Source: Lycorma delicatula (lineage: Eukaryota; Arthropoda; Insecta; Hemiptera; Fulgoridae). Taken from it: a stretch of DNA of 64,000 bases. Position numbers and translations under genes: made by a program. The stretch lies in contig NC_134455.1 of NCBI RefSeq assembly GCF_047948215.1, positions 149,526,575-149,590,574 on the forward strand. Direction: 5' to 3'. Shown piece after piece: positions 13,145-24,344 of this stretch; within the stretch, counting starts at the first letter, position 1; each line of letters begins with the position of its first letter. The notes under the pieces were generated by a model. It saw only the letters and a program-made list of their open reading frames with translations, was not told the origin of the DNA and ran no database searches.

Positions 13145-13760
13145 ACATACTGGGGTCGTTTGGAAAATTTCCGGCCTGACACAGAGATGGCACAAGTAAA
13201 AGGTTTAACCCTTTAACTTATCCCTTAAAGGTTTAACTTTTAAAAGGTTTAACCCTGCCGGAAGTACAAAAAGAATTAGATTTCAGTTAAAAACTGCTTC
13301 CTCTTCATTTTCAATATTAAAGGTGCTGCTAAATTTAAATGTTGTCTTATTTCCATTCAAGATGCTGAACGCTCAAGATGCCCAAAAAACCGTTAACGAT
13401 TGATGAAGTCGTCACAAAGATCCACTGTGCCGTATGAAATGATTACCGAACTGAAGTACTCGAGCTTGCTGAAATTACAAAATCTCGATAGACCAGTAGA
13501 TTTCAATTACATGTTTGCAATGGAATAGAATTCCATTACATTTGACTTAATGTTTTCGGACATGAAAAAGGTTTTCGATCGATGGGTGATGCATTTGTTA
13601 ACAGTTGTTAACACTTTTGCACCCGATTCCGCTGAATTTTTTCGACGTTTAATAAAAGTAGATGAAAAATAATTCACCGTTAAATGACAGAGACGTAACA
13701 GTAGATGGGAGCAGATGAAAGTGCGTCAAACGAACAAAATGATTCAATTTGCGAAAGTAG
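13145..13760 (+). pseudogene. degenerate mariner transposase fragment (second subfamily)
   Basis: Plus-strand frames piece together a mariner N-terminal half. LPEVQKELD and AAKFKC-type helix-turn-helix text near 13255-13370 is followed by ISIQDAERSRCPKKP and IDEVVTKIHCAV (about 13360-13430), the inter-domain ERSGRP-like linker region. EVLELAEITKS comes next, then DRWVMHLLT and EFFRRLIKVDEK near 13570-13670. The last motif corresponds to the first catalytic aspartate (VDE in place of the usual GDE or VDE). Frameshifts and a stop directly after VDEK disable it, and the second half with the other catalytic residues is absent. A GGTCGTTTGGAAAATTTCCG string near 13153 may be the remnant 5' inverted repeat. 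It differs from the mariner at 15.2 kb, so two subfamilies are present. Confidence 0.6.
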
Positions 13761-13839
13761 CTATTTTATTTTATTAATGAAACTTTAAAAAAATATAAAT
13801 AAGGTATAAATAATGGAATTTGTTTTATAATATTATAAC

Positions 13840-14350
13840 AAGACCAGTAAAACGGACCTGAGTAACGGATTCCTTCCAATTAAGAAGACATCATAAGAAA
13901 ATATTTATGAAAGAAATCCCGAAGGATACTAAAAGGGGGGATCCTTTTCTCAGGCTAACAGGTCCGTTTTAACAATCGTTCTGAGTAATAATGTCAATGG
14001 CAGACCTTCAAACCGAAACGGTTCCGTTGTTCGACTAGAACAACAGGACCGGAATAGGAATTCATGAAAAAATTTAAGGGCACGGACGATGAGAATTCTC
14101 ACGCTTCAACAGGATTCTGGTTCTGCAGGTCAAGAGGATATAAATACTCCAGAAAAAGTGAGTTAAGGATCAGTATGAAGCGAGTATAAGCGAGAGCTGC
14201 AGGTAGGTCGTGTTCAAAGCGATTGTGAGACGGCGATATCAGCCAGCGCATAGCAACAACGAGTAAGGTGACAGTCACAATCATTCCAGTGTGGACAGTG
14301 ATGAACGCAGAAAGTTTTTCGGTGAGTTATTGGTAGCCAACTGTGAAGGT
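13840..14350 (+). promoter_or_regulatory. GC-richer patch with TATA/initiator arrangement, LTR-like
   Basis: TATAAATA at 14139-14146 lies 33 bp upstream of the A in TCAGT at 14170-14174, which is the spacing of an arthropod TATA plus initiator core promoter. The patch is richer in CpG than its surroundings and contains a perfect 12-bp inverted pair, AAAACGGACCTG and CAGGTCCGTTTT, about 110 bp apart (near 13850 and 13960). A further small stem is present (GTTGTTCGACTAGAACAAC, about 14025-14043). I found no primer-binding site or second LTR. It may be a solo LTR, another transposon end, or a genuine promoter. Confidence 0.35.
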
Positions 14351-14399
14351 GACAGTATTAAATTCATTCATAGATTTTTAGGGTAGTTCTCTTATAAAG

Positions 14400-15160
14400 A
14401 AGGAAAGATATTTGTAGTGAATGGAATTGCATGAACCTTAGATTTGTCTAATCTTATCTTGTTATTAATGCAATGTTACTGGGTGTTAATATTAGCGGTC
14501 ATTATGTTTTATGTCAATGGAACTGTATTCGGATTTTATGATCTAACTACCTTCAAAAAATCCTGTCCTTGTTTGGAATAATGTAATATATTCATTATTA
14601 TTATTAATCATTATTATTAGTTTTTTATTATTATAATTATTATTATCGTCATTACTGTTATTGTTGATTTGTCTAATTTTCTACGTTCTTAAACTAATAA
14701 ATTGCATTTATATAAAAATTTGTGTTTGTCAGTCACTCAATATCCTAGTCGAGCCGCAAGCATGCGACAATATTTATTATTTTACAGAAATCAAACCACA
14801 AAATTCTAACATTCAGTCTACAGACGTGGAATTAAGATATTCCTAAACACGAATTAATATTCCGTAAACACGAATTAAAATTGAATCTACAATAAGTTTA
14901 ATCTATTATTTCTAATACAATAATGTATTTCATAAGTATACGTTGAAAGTAGACCAAAAAAGTAAAAAATGAAATATCTTTAAGTTTATTTGAAATATAT
15001 TTCTCTACTTTTATTTATTAAATATTTTACTCCACACCTTAGAAAGTTCAAAGATGAAAAAAATTAACACAAGTTTAAATATATGTTACACCTTATACAA
15101 TATATAACTTTTACAAGAAAAGATAAAATGTAACTTTTACAAGGAATGGAATTCAATAAT
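14400..15160. other. AT-rich spacer with (ATT)n-like run
   Basis: A degenerate ATT/TTA trinucleotide run covers about 14590-14660. No gene was recognised in the rest of the segment. Confidence 0.6.
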
Positions 15161-15166
15161 AACATA

Positions 15167-16421
15167 CGATGTGCGACAATAAAGTAATGAGACTGATTTT
15201 TCTTTGCAAGATGTGGCAACCCTGCAGCTTGCGTAGGCACACCATCTTTGACCTTCTTCTATAAGCTACCTCTAGTCCAAGCGGCACATTAATGCAACTG
15301 CTCAGTCGTGAGTTGTGCTGTAATAAGTGAACACGTGTTTGTGTCTCTCGTCACAGAAATGAAACCGCAAAATATTGCGCAACGGTATGCCATTTCTTTT
15401 TGCGTTAAATTGGGTGAAAACAGGACGACAACTTATGGTAAGCTTCAGAAGGCTTTTGGAGAGGAGGTTATGTCAAGAGCTCAAGTTTTTCGGTGCCATA
15501 AAATTTTTAGTGAAGGCAGAACGAATGTTGAAGATGAAGACCGCAGTGGACGGCCATCAACCTCACGGACAGATGTCAACTTGACCAGGGTGCGTGAAAT
15601 CGTACGATCTGATCGAAGATTATCTGTGAAAATGATTGCAGAAGAACTCAACATCAATCGAGAAACGGTTCGTCTAATATTAACTGAAGATCTTGGTATG
15701 AGAAAGATTTGTGCAAAAATGGTCTCCAAAAATCTCACACAACAGCTAGAAACACGGAAAAATCTGGCAGCCGATCTGTTAGAGCAAACGGTGATGAAGG
15801 TTGGTTCTTTCAATACGATCCAGAGACAAAACGCCAAAGTTCGCAATGGTGCTCAAAGGGATCACCCAGACCAAAAAAAGCTCGCATGTCAAAGTCAAAA
15901 GTGAAATGCATGCTTGTGTGCTTCTTCGATTCTAAGGGAATTCTTCATAAAGAGTAGGTGCCTTCTAGACAAACAGTTAACCAATAATTCTACAAAGAAA
16001 TTTTAGAAAGACTTCGTAAACGAGTTCTTCGTGTCCGTGCCAATATTGCTGATAATTGGATTCTGCATCACGATAATGCGCCATTCCATACTGCTCTGTT
16101 AGTACAGCAATTTTTAACCTCAAAACAAATTTCAGTACTTTCACAGCCACCTTATTCACCAGATATCGCTCCGTGCAACTTTTTTCTATTGCCAAGATTC
16201 AAAATGGCGGTCAAGGGACAGCATTTTCAAACAGAAGATATTACATTTTCAGATATTACAGAAGATGAGTTCCAGAAATGTTACCATCAATGGCAGAAGT
16301 GCTGGAATAAGTGTGTGCAATCAGAGGGGAACTACTTTGAAGGAGACAACACTAAACATGACTAAAACTGTAAGCAACATTTTTTTTCTCATCAGTCTCA
16401 TTACTTTATTGTCGCACCTCG
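15167..16421 (+). mobile_element. mariner element with terminal inverted repeats
   Basis: The left end starts CGATGTGCGACAATAAAGTA and the right end is its reverse complement, CGAGGTGCGACAATAAAGTA, continuing for about 31 positions with a single mismatch. Both ends are flanked by TA (15165-15166 and 16422-16423), the mariner target duplication. The unit is 1,255 bp, normal for a mariner, and encloses one transposase frame read left to right. The inverted repeats are almost identical, which suggests a fairly young insertion. The transposase is nevertheless broken, so it could only have moved recently using an enzyme made elsewhere. It could still serve as a substrate for an active relative. 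Confidence 0.95.
15359..16365 (+). pseudogene. mariner transposase, disabled
   Basis: The ATG at 15359 begins MKPQNIAQRYAISFC, a typical mariner start. The paired helix-turn-helix DNA-binding region follows, with the linker SGRPSTSRTD (about 15546-15575) and the second HTH AEELNINRETVRLIL (about 15640-15684). A deletion and frame change near 15785 remove the segment before the first catalytic motif, which is read in the next frame as GDEGWFFQYDPETKRQSSQW from about 15793. Two in-frame stops follow (TAG 15955-15957, TAA 15985-15987). The second motif HHDNAPFH is intact near 16066-16089. The third motif reads PYSPDIAPCNFF, with Asn where the third catalytic Asp of the D,D34D triad belongs (16177-16179 region). 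The protein ends NYFEGDNTKHD at 16365. It would have cut and rejoined transposon ends in the nucleus; it is now non-functional. Confidence 0.93.
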
Positions 16422-16424
16422 TAT

Positions 16425-17110
16425 ATTACTGCTACAAATAATTTCAATGAACTGTTAACAGATCTTTGTTTCTTCGCTTTTACTTAAGTGGACGTATGTA
16501 AATCACAGCTACTCAGGTCATGTCTTACAAAACGTCAGCGATTTTTGCCAAAGAACTTCCAATTGCATTATAACATTTATGTAGACATTACATTTCATGA
16601 TTTAATTTTTTGTTCGTACCTCTTTAAACGTTAAGCAACTTTTAAATAGAAAATGCCCAACAAATTATAAGTACTAGTTGTAAGAGGAAGTTCAGAAATA
16701 TTTAGCGACCTGTTAGGTTCTAGTTCAGTTAGAGAATGTTAATAAAAATATCGAAAATAACACTATCTTGCTCAGCCCCTGAGTAAGTGTTTTAACAATA
16801 ATGAAAGAAAAAAGAGACACTTAACTTGAAATTGGTGGTCTAAATATCACATCTTTGTGTGTGTATATACTGTGGATGTATGTATGTGCGCACCGGGTGT
16901 GTGTATGTATGTTTGTTATGTACGCGGTTTGTTGTGTTGCCTATTATTTAGCTGCGTGAGTACGACCATAAAGGGGTCTCGAGCAGAGGCTATAAGGGTC
17001 GTCAAGGGGATACAATACAAAGTATTATAGCTCTTATGGTGGGACACAAGGGTACACTAACGCAACCCACTGACTATGTGCCCGTTCACGTCCTGAAACA
17101 TACTAACTCA
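16425..17110. other. spacer with GT-rich tract
   Basis: A GTGTGTATGTATG-type tract spans about 16855-16920. No gene was recognised. Confidence 0.5.
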
Positions 17111-17158
17111 CTAGATCTCTAGGTGATTTACTGACTAGATCTGTAGGTGATTTACTGA
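17111..17158 (+). repeat. 24-bp tandem duplication
   Basis: Two adjacent 24-bp units, CTAGATCTCTAGGTGATTTA plus CTGA and the same with one C-to-G change, lie head to tail. Only two units are present. Confidence 0.9.
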
Positions 17159-17159
17159 A

Positions 17160-18880
17160 CTGTGATATCTGTCACACAATCTAAAACACTGTCGCAATTC
17201 GATGTTATTCGCAACAAGAGTCTTTGCAGCGACACTCTATTTGCATTTAACTTAATGGCCTTACTGCTAGTTAATTGTTGGACGATTTACGTTTATTGTC
17301 AGTGCTTAAAACATCCTTTCTAATTAGTGGTTTGTTCCTAGCAAGCCGCGTAACTCAAAGAAAATTTGTGTACCTTCCGACATGAAATATTCGTTTAATT
17401 TTACAAAAAGAGAATAATTGTCTATTAAATTCATTGGTGAATTTTTTTCAATGACTTCAATATTTATTTATTCTCACTTTGACATTAAATTTTCGATTTT
17501 GTTATAATTTAGATCTCTTTTGAGAACGACTTGTATATCGGATATAAACATTTCTTCACGTAAGTGATATGCGATACTAATTTTTAGAAGAAGAGAGGAG
17601 GAATACTGACGTAATAAAAAATTACTTCATCATGTATGACGTATTAAATACTACCATGATTAATAAACACACACGCACGCACACATACTTTTTGAATTTA
17701 ATTAATTCTTTATTAAATAAAATGTGAAGCATGTAAAGTATGCAAACAACCAGTGTACTTTTTAATAACTTTCTTTTGTGGGAAGGGTATTTTATGAAAT
17801 TTTACCTAATCTTTCATTAACATACCAATAAAGCTATTATTTTAATAGGAAAAATTTATCTAAATACTTAAATTCAATTAAGTTTTCACGTTTCTTTATT
17901 TTTATTATAATCAGATTCCAGATTCAATCTGTTTTCACTGAATCCGTTTCATATTAAGAATTGCCTTTAAAATTACACCGCAAGGAGCTGTGAAAAACAG
18001 GAATCTTTAATTATTAAATCGAAGGCCGTATATAGTATAAATGGGGCTGTGATGTTATCGGTTTAGTGGGAGAAATTGTGATTCCAAATTAATATTTTTG
18101 TACATAAAGAGAGCTCTCGCAGTCAGGAAATAATTATCGATATATTTGTTAAACAACTATTATACTTTTTTTGTAAATTTTCAAATAGATTAACAGAATG
18201 GCTTGAAAATGGAGTTCTGTTAGCTGAGAATCAAAACTCTTTATATCGCAATAATACCTTGATGCTATTATTACTGTCATCCGTAATCAATATATACTAA
18301 TCAATACTAATTATTCAACGAATTGTTTGGAATAATTACATCGATCTTAGGAAATTATTTGACCGTATAAAAAAACCTCAAGTTACATGTGATTAAAATT
18401 AGATTGTGGTATATCTACGAAATCAATTGTAACCAAAAGCATCTACTGTAAGACCCTAATTACTGTTTTATTAAACAACCTGTATACCGATGAACACAAT
18501 ACCACTCAAGGAATTTTGGCATAAATATTTCATTTCATCTTTGATTCTTATTCTTTGTTTTTGTAAATGCTAATTAAGGATGCTTCATATTAGCAATATG
18601 CCATAAGTTTCTGTGCTACTTTTTTCTGTGGATTTTTTTTTACTTTTTCTTTCTGATGCTCTTGTCGAAACTAACGCAATTGAGAAATATTGCAGTTAAA
18701 ACTACTTTGACGTGATGAAAAAATTAAGTCCTAATTTTTAGAAAATAGGTTTACATTAAAAATCTTTAATTGTTTTCCATAAAAGGGAGAAAGCAACGCT
18801 TTTTAATGTTTCTACTTATGAGTACCTTTTTTTATTATTTTTTTTATCAGGCTAGTAAACTTAAAACTTAGAGCTAAAAC
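17160..18880. other. AT-rich spacer, nothing recognised
   Basis: No supported gene was found. There is a short (CA/CG)n patch near 17667-17687. Confidence 0.5.
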
Positions 18881-18883
18881 TAA

Positions 18884-18919
18884 GCTCTAACGGCATAACG
18901 GCTCTAACTAAGCATAACG
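18884..18919 (+). repeat. short tandem repeat, GCTCTAAC...GCATAACG units
   Basis: GCTCTAACGGCATAACG (18884-18900) is followed directly by GCTCTAACTAAGCATAACG (18901-18919). Just upstream, TTAGAGCT forms a partial hairpin with AGCTCTAA. Confidence 0.75.
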
Positions 18920-20685
18920 GTTGAATTGGTTTATATAATAAAGTAAGTGTGATGATCAGTATGTTATTGAAGGCTTTGCGACAATCGAACCTTGTTCTGA
19001 GGTAAGAGTGCAACGTTTTGGAAATTAGGTATATTAAAATAGTGAAATTGTCTAATGGATATTTTTCAATTTCTTTATCTCATCGGCCAAGGTACAAGCT
19101 TAACTATGCAGTTAGACAAAAACTAATAGGTTATATTAAAAGTTAAAATATTTAAAAGATATTTAAATAAGTATTATGAATGATTACCATGTGATAGATT
19201 ATTTATAATGCCTGATAACTGGCTTTGCTTGTTTCTATTATAATAGTTTTCCACTATTACTATAAGCAATTGAATAATTATGATATCAGAAAGTGAATCA
19301 CTACTATCAATTAAGAAAACTTTAAATGGGATTAATTTTGGCGATTATTGAAAGAACGAGCGAAGTAAAGGATTGTCCGAACTAAATTTCTGAAAGCCAC
19401 CATAAAACTTGCTTTTCTAAATAGGATTCGTAATGTAAATATGTTGAGAACGATTTGTTATTAAACGCAAGATATGATGTTATTTACATAGGATTAGTAA
19501 AGAAGATTAATCGTTGTTACATATTAAAACCCAAAAAACTTGCTGTTTCTTAACACACTTGTAACTCAATCGATTGGTTACCGAATAGGAATGCCGAGTA
19601 ATGGGAATTCTTCATGCTTACACGATCTTTGTAGAAAGTTTATGGAAGTAAATTATTGACTGACTTTTAAAATTATTGTAACTTTATTATATTCATCTTT
19701 ACAATAGCACTGATAAACTGAACTAGAGAAATTCATGAACTGGATCGATTTCCGTTAAAATACAGCCCAAAAGGCGAATTTGTAATTACAACCACGCAAT
19801 AAGCAAAGAGCTCATGTAGAAGAAGACACTTACTTTCAAGACAATTTTTTTATAAAATCATCATTATTACTAAACTAATACACAAAGTTAAAAAAAGTAC
19901 TATCAAAATAATCATTGAAACGGTCAATAACTGTAAATTTTAGGCTGTAGTAAATACGTTGAGAAGAAAATGTAAAAAATATAAGTAACTTATTTTTCTT
20001 AACATTTAAAAAAAAAAAATGTTGAAGTGTTAATATCGGTAAAGTTGAAATACTGTGATATGTTTCAGAGTGCAGTTCAGAAGTATCCCATTATTGATTC
20101 CTATTACAGATTCAGAAAATTAAATTTATCTGAAAAACACTTTACGCAAGGAATTACGTATAAATTAATACGTTTGTTTATTTTAGTACGATTTATTTTT
20201 TTTCAGGATCAGCATTTTTAATAATTAAGGTTTCTCTTAGTGTTTTCTCTTTTATAATTTTTAGATTTTGAATGTAAAAAGTAATTGATCTACGTTTAAT
20301 ACATCGTCATTCGGGATTTTGAGCTTTGTGATAATTCTGATTAAGATTTTTCTTTGAGATGTTATGTAGCTACAATAAAAAATTTACGTAGGATGTTGAA
20401 CGAAAAGATCGAGAAAGGAGATAATGTATGTTACTTATAGTAAGTTTTAGTGTAGCTGGCCGTACTAGAGTTATAAATGAATGATTAAAAGTTGCTAGGT
20501 AATGTGGAGTAAAAATTAATAGATGAGACGTATTTGAAGCTCGAAAAAGGAATGCAGTATTGTAAATATAAATTTAAAAACTATATATAACTTCAACACA
20601 AAGATAATTTATTAAAAATAAAAAATGAGCGTTTTTAATTTCGACCACTTATTTTGTTCGTAGTGTGTACGTTGCAATCTGTAAA
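18920..20685. other. AT-rich spacer, nothing recognised
   Basis: The longest open frame (about 20027-20221, 64 codons) has no domain or codon signature and I regard it as chance. No other structure was noted. Confidence 0.5.
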
Positions 20686-20689
20686 ACTA

Positions 20690-20974
20690 ATGAACAGTAA
20701 GCAACCACCTACGACGCAATGAGGGAGGATGATGTGTATGATACGTAAATATTAGTTGTAGTGTTGTACAGACTCAGGCCGACCATTCCTGAGACGTATG
20801 GTTAATTGAACCCCAACCATCAAAATACATCGGTATTCACTGTCCAATATACAAATCCATATAAAAGCAAACTAACCTTTACAAGGATTTGAACCTCAGT
20901 ACCTTCGACTTAGAAAATCCGTTGATAAACAACTGATTCGACCAGCTAACCGCTAGATCAGCCCGCCGGTGGGC
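20690..20974 (-). mobile_element. tRNA-derived SINE
   Basis: Read on the minus strand, the unit starts with a GC-rich head (GCCCACCGGCGGGCTGATCT). It has a pol III A box TGATCTAGCGGTTAG (plus positions 20946-20960) and a B box GGTTCAAATCC (plus 20885-20895) about 50 bp further on, the spacing of a tRNA promoter. A tRNA-unrelated body follows, with AACCATACGTCTCAGGAATG and a tail reading towards about 20690 that includes CATACACATCATCCTC. A and B boxes give transcription by RNA polymerase III; mobility would need LINE reverse transcriptase in trans. The whole layout matches a very common hemipteran-type SINE as I remember it. It is diverged and has no clear poly(A) tail. Confidence 0.8.
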
Positions 20975-20979
20975 GTACT

Positions 20980-21520
20980 TTTAATATGAAAATAAAAACG
21001 AAATACTTCCATTTTCTTTCTCATAATACTAGGTAATTTAAAAGACCCCTTTCTGTGATTATCATTGATTTGAGTTTTGTTCGATTTTAATAATAGTAAT
21101 TATTTTAAAGGTTTTAATTTTTTATATAACTAGAAAAGAAGTATTCAGTAATTCAAGATTAACTATATCTTAGTGAATATTTTGATAATTTAAGCTAAAT
21201 ACGTGATGTAAATTTTTTAAATTATCCTTTACGAATGATAAGCATATAAAATAGTCTCTAAACATTAAATTATTTTTTAGGCATATGAAACATGCTTAAG
21301 TAATTTTTATTTTTCATGCATTTGGCAATGTTCTGTACTTAGTTTTTTTATTATTATAATTCGATCTAACGTTTTGTGTTCTCAGCAAGTTTATACATTC
21401 TGGGTAAACTTTGCTGCCCAGGTTTGATTTCCGATGAGCAAGAAGTTATTTTATTATTGAAAAATTTATATTAAACTGTTAATAATAAAGCTATTAAAAT
21501 CTTTAGCTTAATTAATCCAT
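20980..21520. other. AT-rich spacer
   Basis: Nothing was recognised between the SINE and the 3' end of the minus-strand LINE. Confidence 0.5.
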
Positions 21521-21524
21521 GAAT

Positions 21525-23300
21525 TCAAGAACCGTTCTGCATGTATTTATTACTAAATCTTTCTGCTTGGATTTTTGTAGAGCATCTGGCAATCCCAGGG
21601 TCTTTAATCCTTCTAAAAGTACATTTGATATGACTCCGATGGTAGACAAAACTAATCACACTAGTCACGGATGAAATATTCCACAAGTGCTTAACCTCAA
21701 TAACCAGTTGTCTGTATTTCTTTGTCGATTTTATAAATAAGGTTGTTTTGTTGTTGTCGGAGACGGCGTTATCTCTGAGGCACATACATCTTTTCACCTT
21801 GTCAATTATCATGGTATATGTTCTCTTGTGGCTAATAGTTCTGTCACTCAGGATTCTTCAATTGAAGTCAACTTAAGTGATAATTCAAAGAATATTTTGG
21901 CATAACTCTAGTAAGGCTCGAATATAGACCAAAGCTCACATTTCTTGGCTATCTTCTGGTGGATTATACGGGCAACTTGTTTATGACTTCTTCTTCTTTT
22001 ATACATCCTGATTTTACATTATTAGTGCTTTCTGGTGTGTTGTAACACCAGCCGCACTGATCCTCAGAAAGAGTGAGATCACCTATAAAACGCTTAATAA
22101 TTATTTCTTGTTGCAATCACTTGGTCCTGTATTGAGATTATAAATTCTTCCATCTCTGCATATATTTCGCCCACTCATAGCTATTGGATTCGTCTCTGTC
22201 CACATATTTTTAGCCTAGAAAGAACCAATTTTCTGTAGATGCATAAAGTTTCTAATCATTTATATAGAGGAGTTATTAGAGCGTACACTCCCACATGGTT
22301 ATGCTAAATGTTATATTTAGATCTGTTGAACAATACCAGATAGTAAGTTGTGCAAGACAAAACCATATTGAACTTAGTGCAATGCCCTGAAAGACGCCTC
22401 ACTTCATACGTAAACACCGTTGATAACAAATACTCGTTCATGTACACTTGTTTTCCATTTCAGTACTCCATTTTATCATCGCCCGTCTGAGACAAGAATC
22501 CTCAGAACTTGCATCCACCACGTATGAGGTACACTACAGACAGTGTGTTCCTCACACGTTTTTATAGTTGAATATCCTATGTAAACGTTCGTGTTTTCTA
22601 TATGGAATTGTCCGAGTATAACTGAATCCAATACCACTTTTTCTTTTAACTCATAAGCCACTTTCGATACTTTCTTTCTGCTTCGCAAGAATACCTTGAT
22701 TCTGCGTGGTTGTACAATTTATTGGCTGTGCAGGCAGTTATTAATTTATAGTTGGTGGCAGACATGTTATAGGTCTATTCTGGGAGGTTCAAGTATGGAA
22801 GAACTCTTCTAGCCAACATGTATATCAGTCCATTTGTAAAGAAATTATTTTGGATATAATGCTGATGAAGGGTGGTAAATATTCTAATCACGAAGTTCTG
22901 ACATAAAGGTTTATTCAATTTTAGACTTATTGGATGTTGCAATCCATTAATGGATACTGATACTTTATCGTACTGAACTTAACGGCATCGGTCATCTTCA
23001 CAACCAATCCAGAAGGCTTGATTTCTGTGCATACGTTTGCAAATCAAATGGAAGACCAACGCACACTTAGATCCCAGATCTGTTGGTGGATCCCCCACTC
23101 TGAACTCAATTTTTAGTTCTATAGTACCTGTAAAATTTCTTTTCATTTCTAACGAAAACCATATTCTGTTCGTTCTGTTTCCTCAATTTCATATGCCTTT
23201 TCAATCTAGTTGCCTTAACGGTAAGTTTCTGTTTTATTGTATCAAATGTCCCAGAATAGTCGATAAATAACTTCATTGATTTATTATTGTTATTTATATA
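21525..23300 (-). pseudogene. LINE ORF C-terminal region (R2-like group), decayed
   Basis: The minus-strand frame 21812-21525 reads SDNNKTTLFIKSTKKYRQLV, then EVKHLWNISSVT and a GIARCSTKIQAE-type end. This matches the conserved C-terminal block of many R2/NeSL-like reverse transcriptases, usually 'DVA.P.D.N....E..K..KY..L..E...LW...V..IPVVI...G', with key residues decayed. Further upstream on the minus strand, near 22010-22080, comes a DQCGWCYNTPEST-like segment, the zinc-knuckle type 'C..C....ES..H' text that precedes this block in such proteins. More eroded finger/palm-like text continues towards 23.1 kb. Stops and frameshifts are frequent. In life it would reverse-transcribe its own RNA at a DNA nick. 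Clade naming is by memory of the C-terminal motif only. Confidence 0.65.
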
Positions 23301-24340
23301 ATGGAGATCTGGGCTATTTCTCGCCGGAGCCTTTTTATATCAGTTCTCTTCGGCTACTCTGATTTGGCTGTAATTTTAGACCTCCGAAATGCAATATTTT
23401 CCACATCCCCGTCTCTCACCTTGTGTCTAAGTGATTGAGGTACAGTCAAAAGAACACAGAAAATAACAGTGTAGATATCAGTTATTGTTGGAAGTGTTAT
23501 GTAATTCAAAAACAACATAACGGTTTGCACGGCTTGCGATTTTCGTAAATCTGACCGATGTATTTATTTTAGGCAGCCTAAGCCACTTTGTGCGATCCAA
23601 CCCATCGTAGACAGTATAAATTACTAATTTTGCCTTTCTAGTCTGTACTCTCCTCCTCCGCTACATTAGGAATGGTATTATTCACAGCAATTACATTCTT
23701 CTGTGTTAGATGCCCTTAAAACATCACTGTTTGTGGCGAGGTTTGTCTTGATTTGGCCGTTCCAGTAAAGATAAGATACTTCTAAAACAACATTTCTAGT
23801 CACTTAAGTTTGCAACTCTACTACCACCTCCTTCCTAATTCTGTTCAAACATCTATAAGATACAAATTATTTTTAAGAATAACTCAGCGGTAATCCGATA
23901 AGCACTAAGACAACTTAAAAAAAGGAAATTATTCAAAATGTTCATAATGAAGTTACCTGTAATCCTGTAAAATCGGTTTCAAACTTTCTGATGAAGTAAC
24001 ACATAATTATGACAAAAACATCGCCTTCGTACTTTCGCCAGCCTTTCTTAAGTGTTCTCAGGCAATAGTGGATTACTCCCTAGAAGCATGTTTAGATGGT
24101 AAGTCGTTTCCGGTTGCCGCAATTCTCGTCTTTCTATAAAGTCACGGCTCTCCTCCATACGAAGAAGGAGCTCTGTACCAGTTCCAACAGCTGCAGTGCC
24201 AGAAGCTCAAATTCGAGTCTCCTCTTGCACTCGTTAGGTGAGGAAAATACTCACCGTCAAAGGGGCTGCGAATCCTTAGAGACGAGTTGACCTAGTCCGT
24301 GCTTCATGCAGCATAGTCAAACCATCAACTACCGCTCTAG
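23300..24340 (-). other. possible 5' extension of the LINE relic
   Basis: The composition is GC-richer than the spacer, and minus-strand translations contain basic segments (for example KRTDIKRLRREIAQI near 23300-23350) like the linker before reverse transcriptase in the R2-like group. A compact GC-rich stretch at 24090-24340 could be its leader or a separate repeat. I cannot anchor either end, and the plus-strand 64-codon frame at 24096-24290 is unsupported. Confidence 0.25.
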
Positions 24341-24344
24341 TAAT

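Noticed and set aside
15481..15846. 121-codon minus-strand open frame
   Set aside because: It is the antisense shadow of the mariner transposase.
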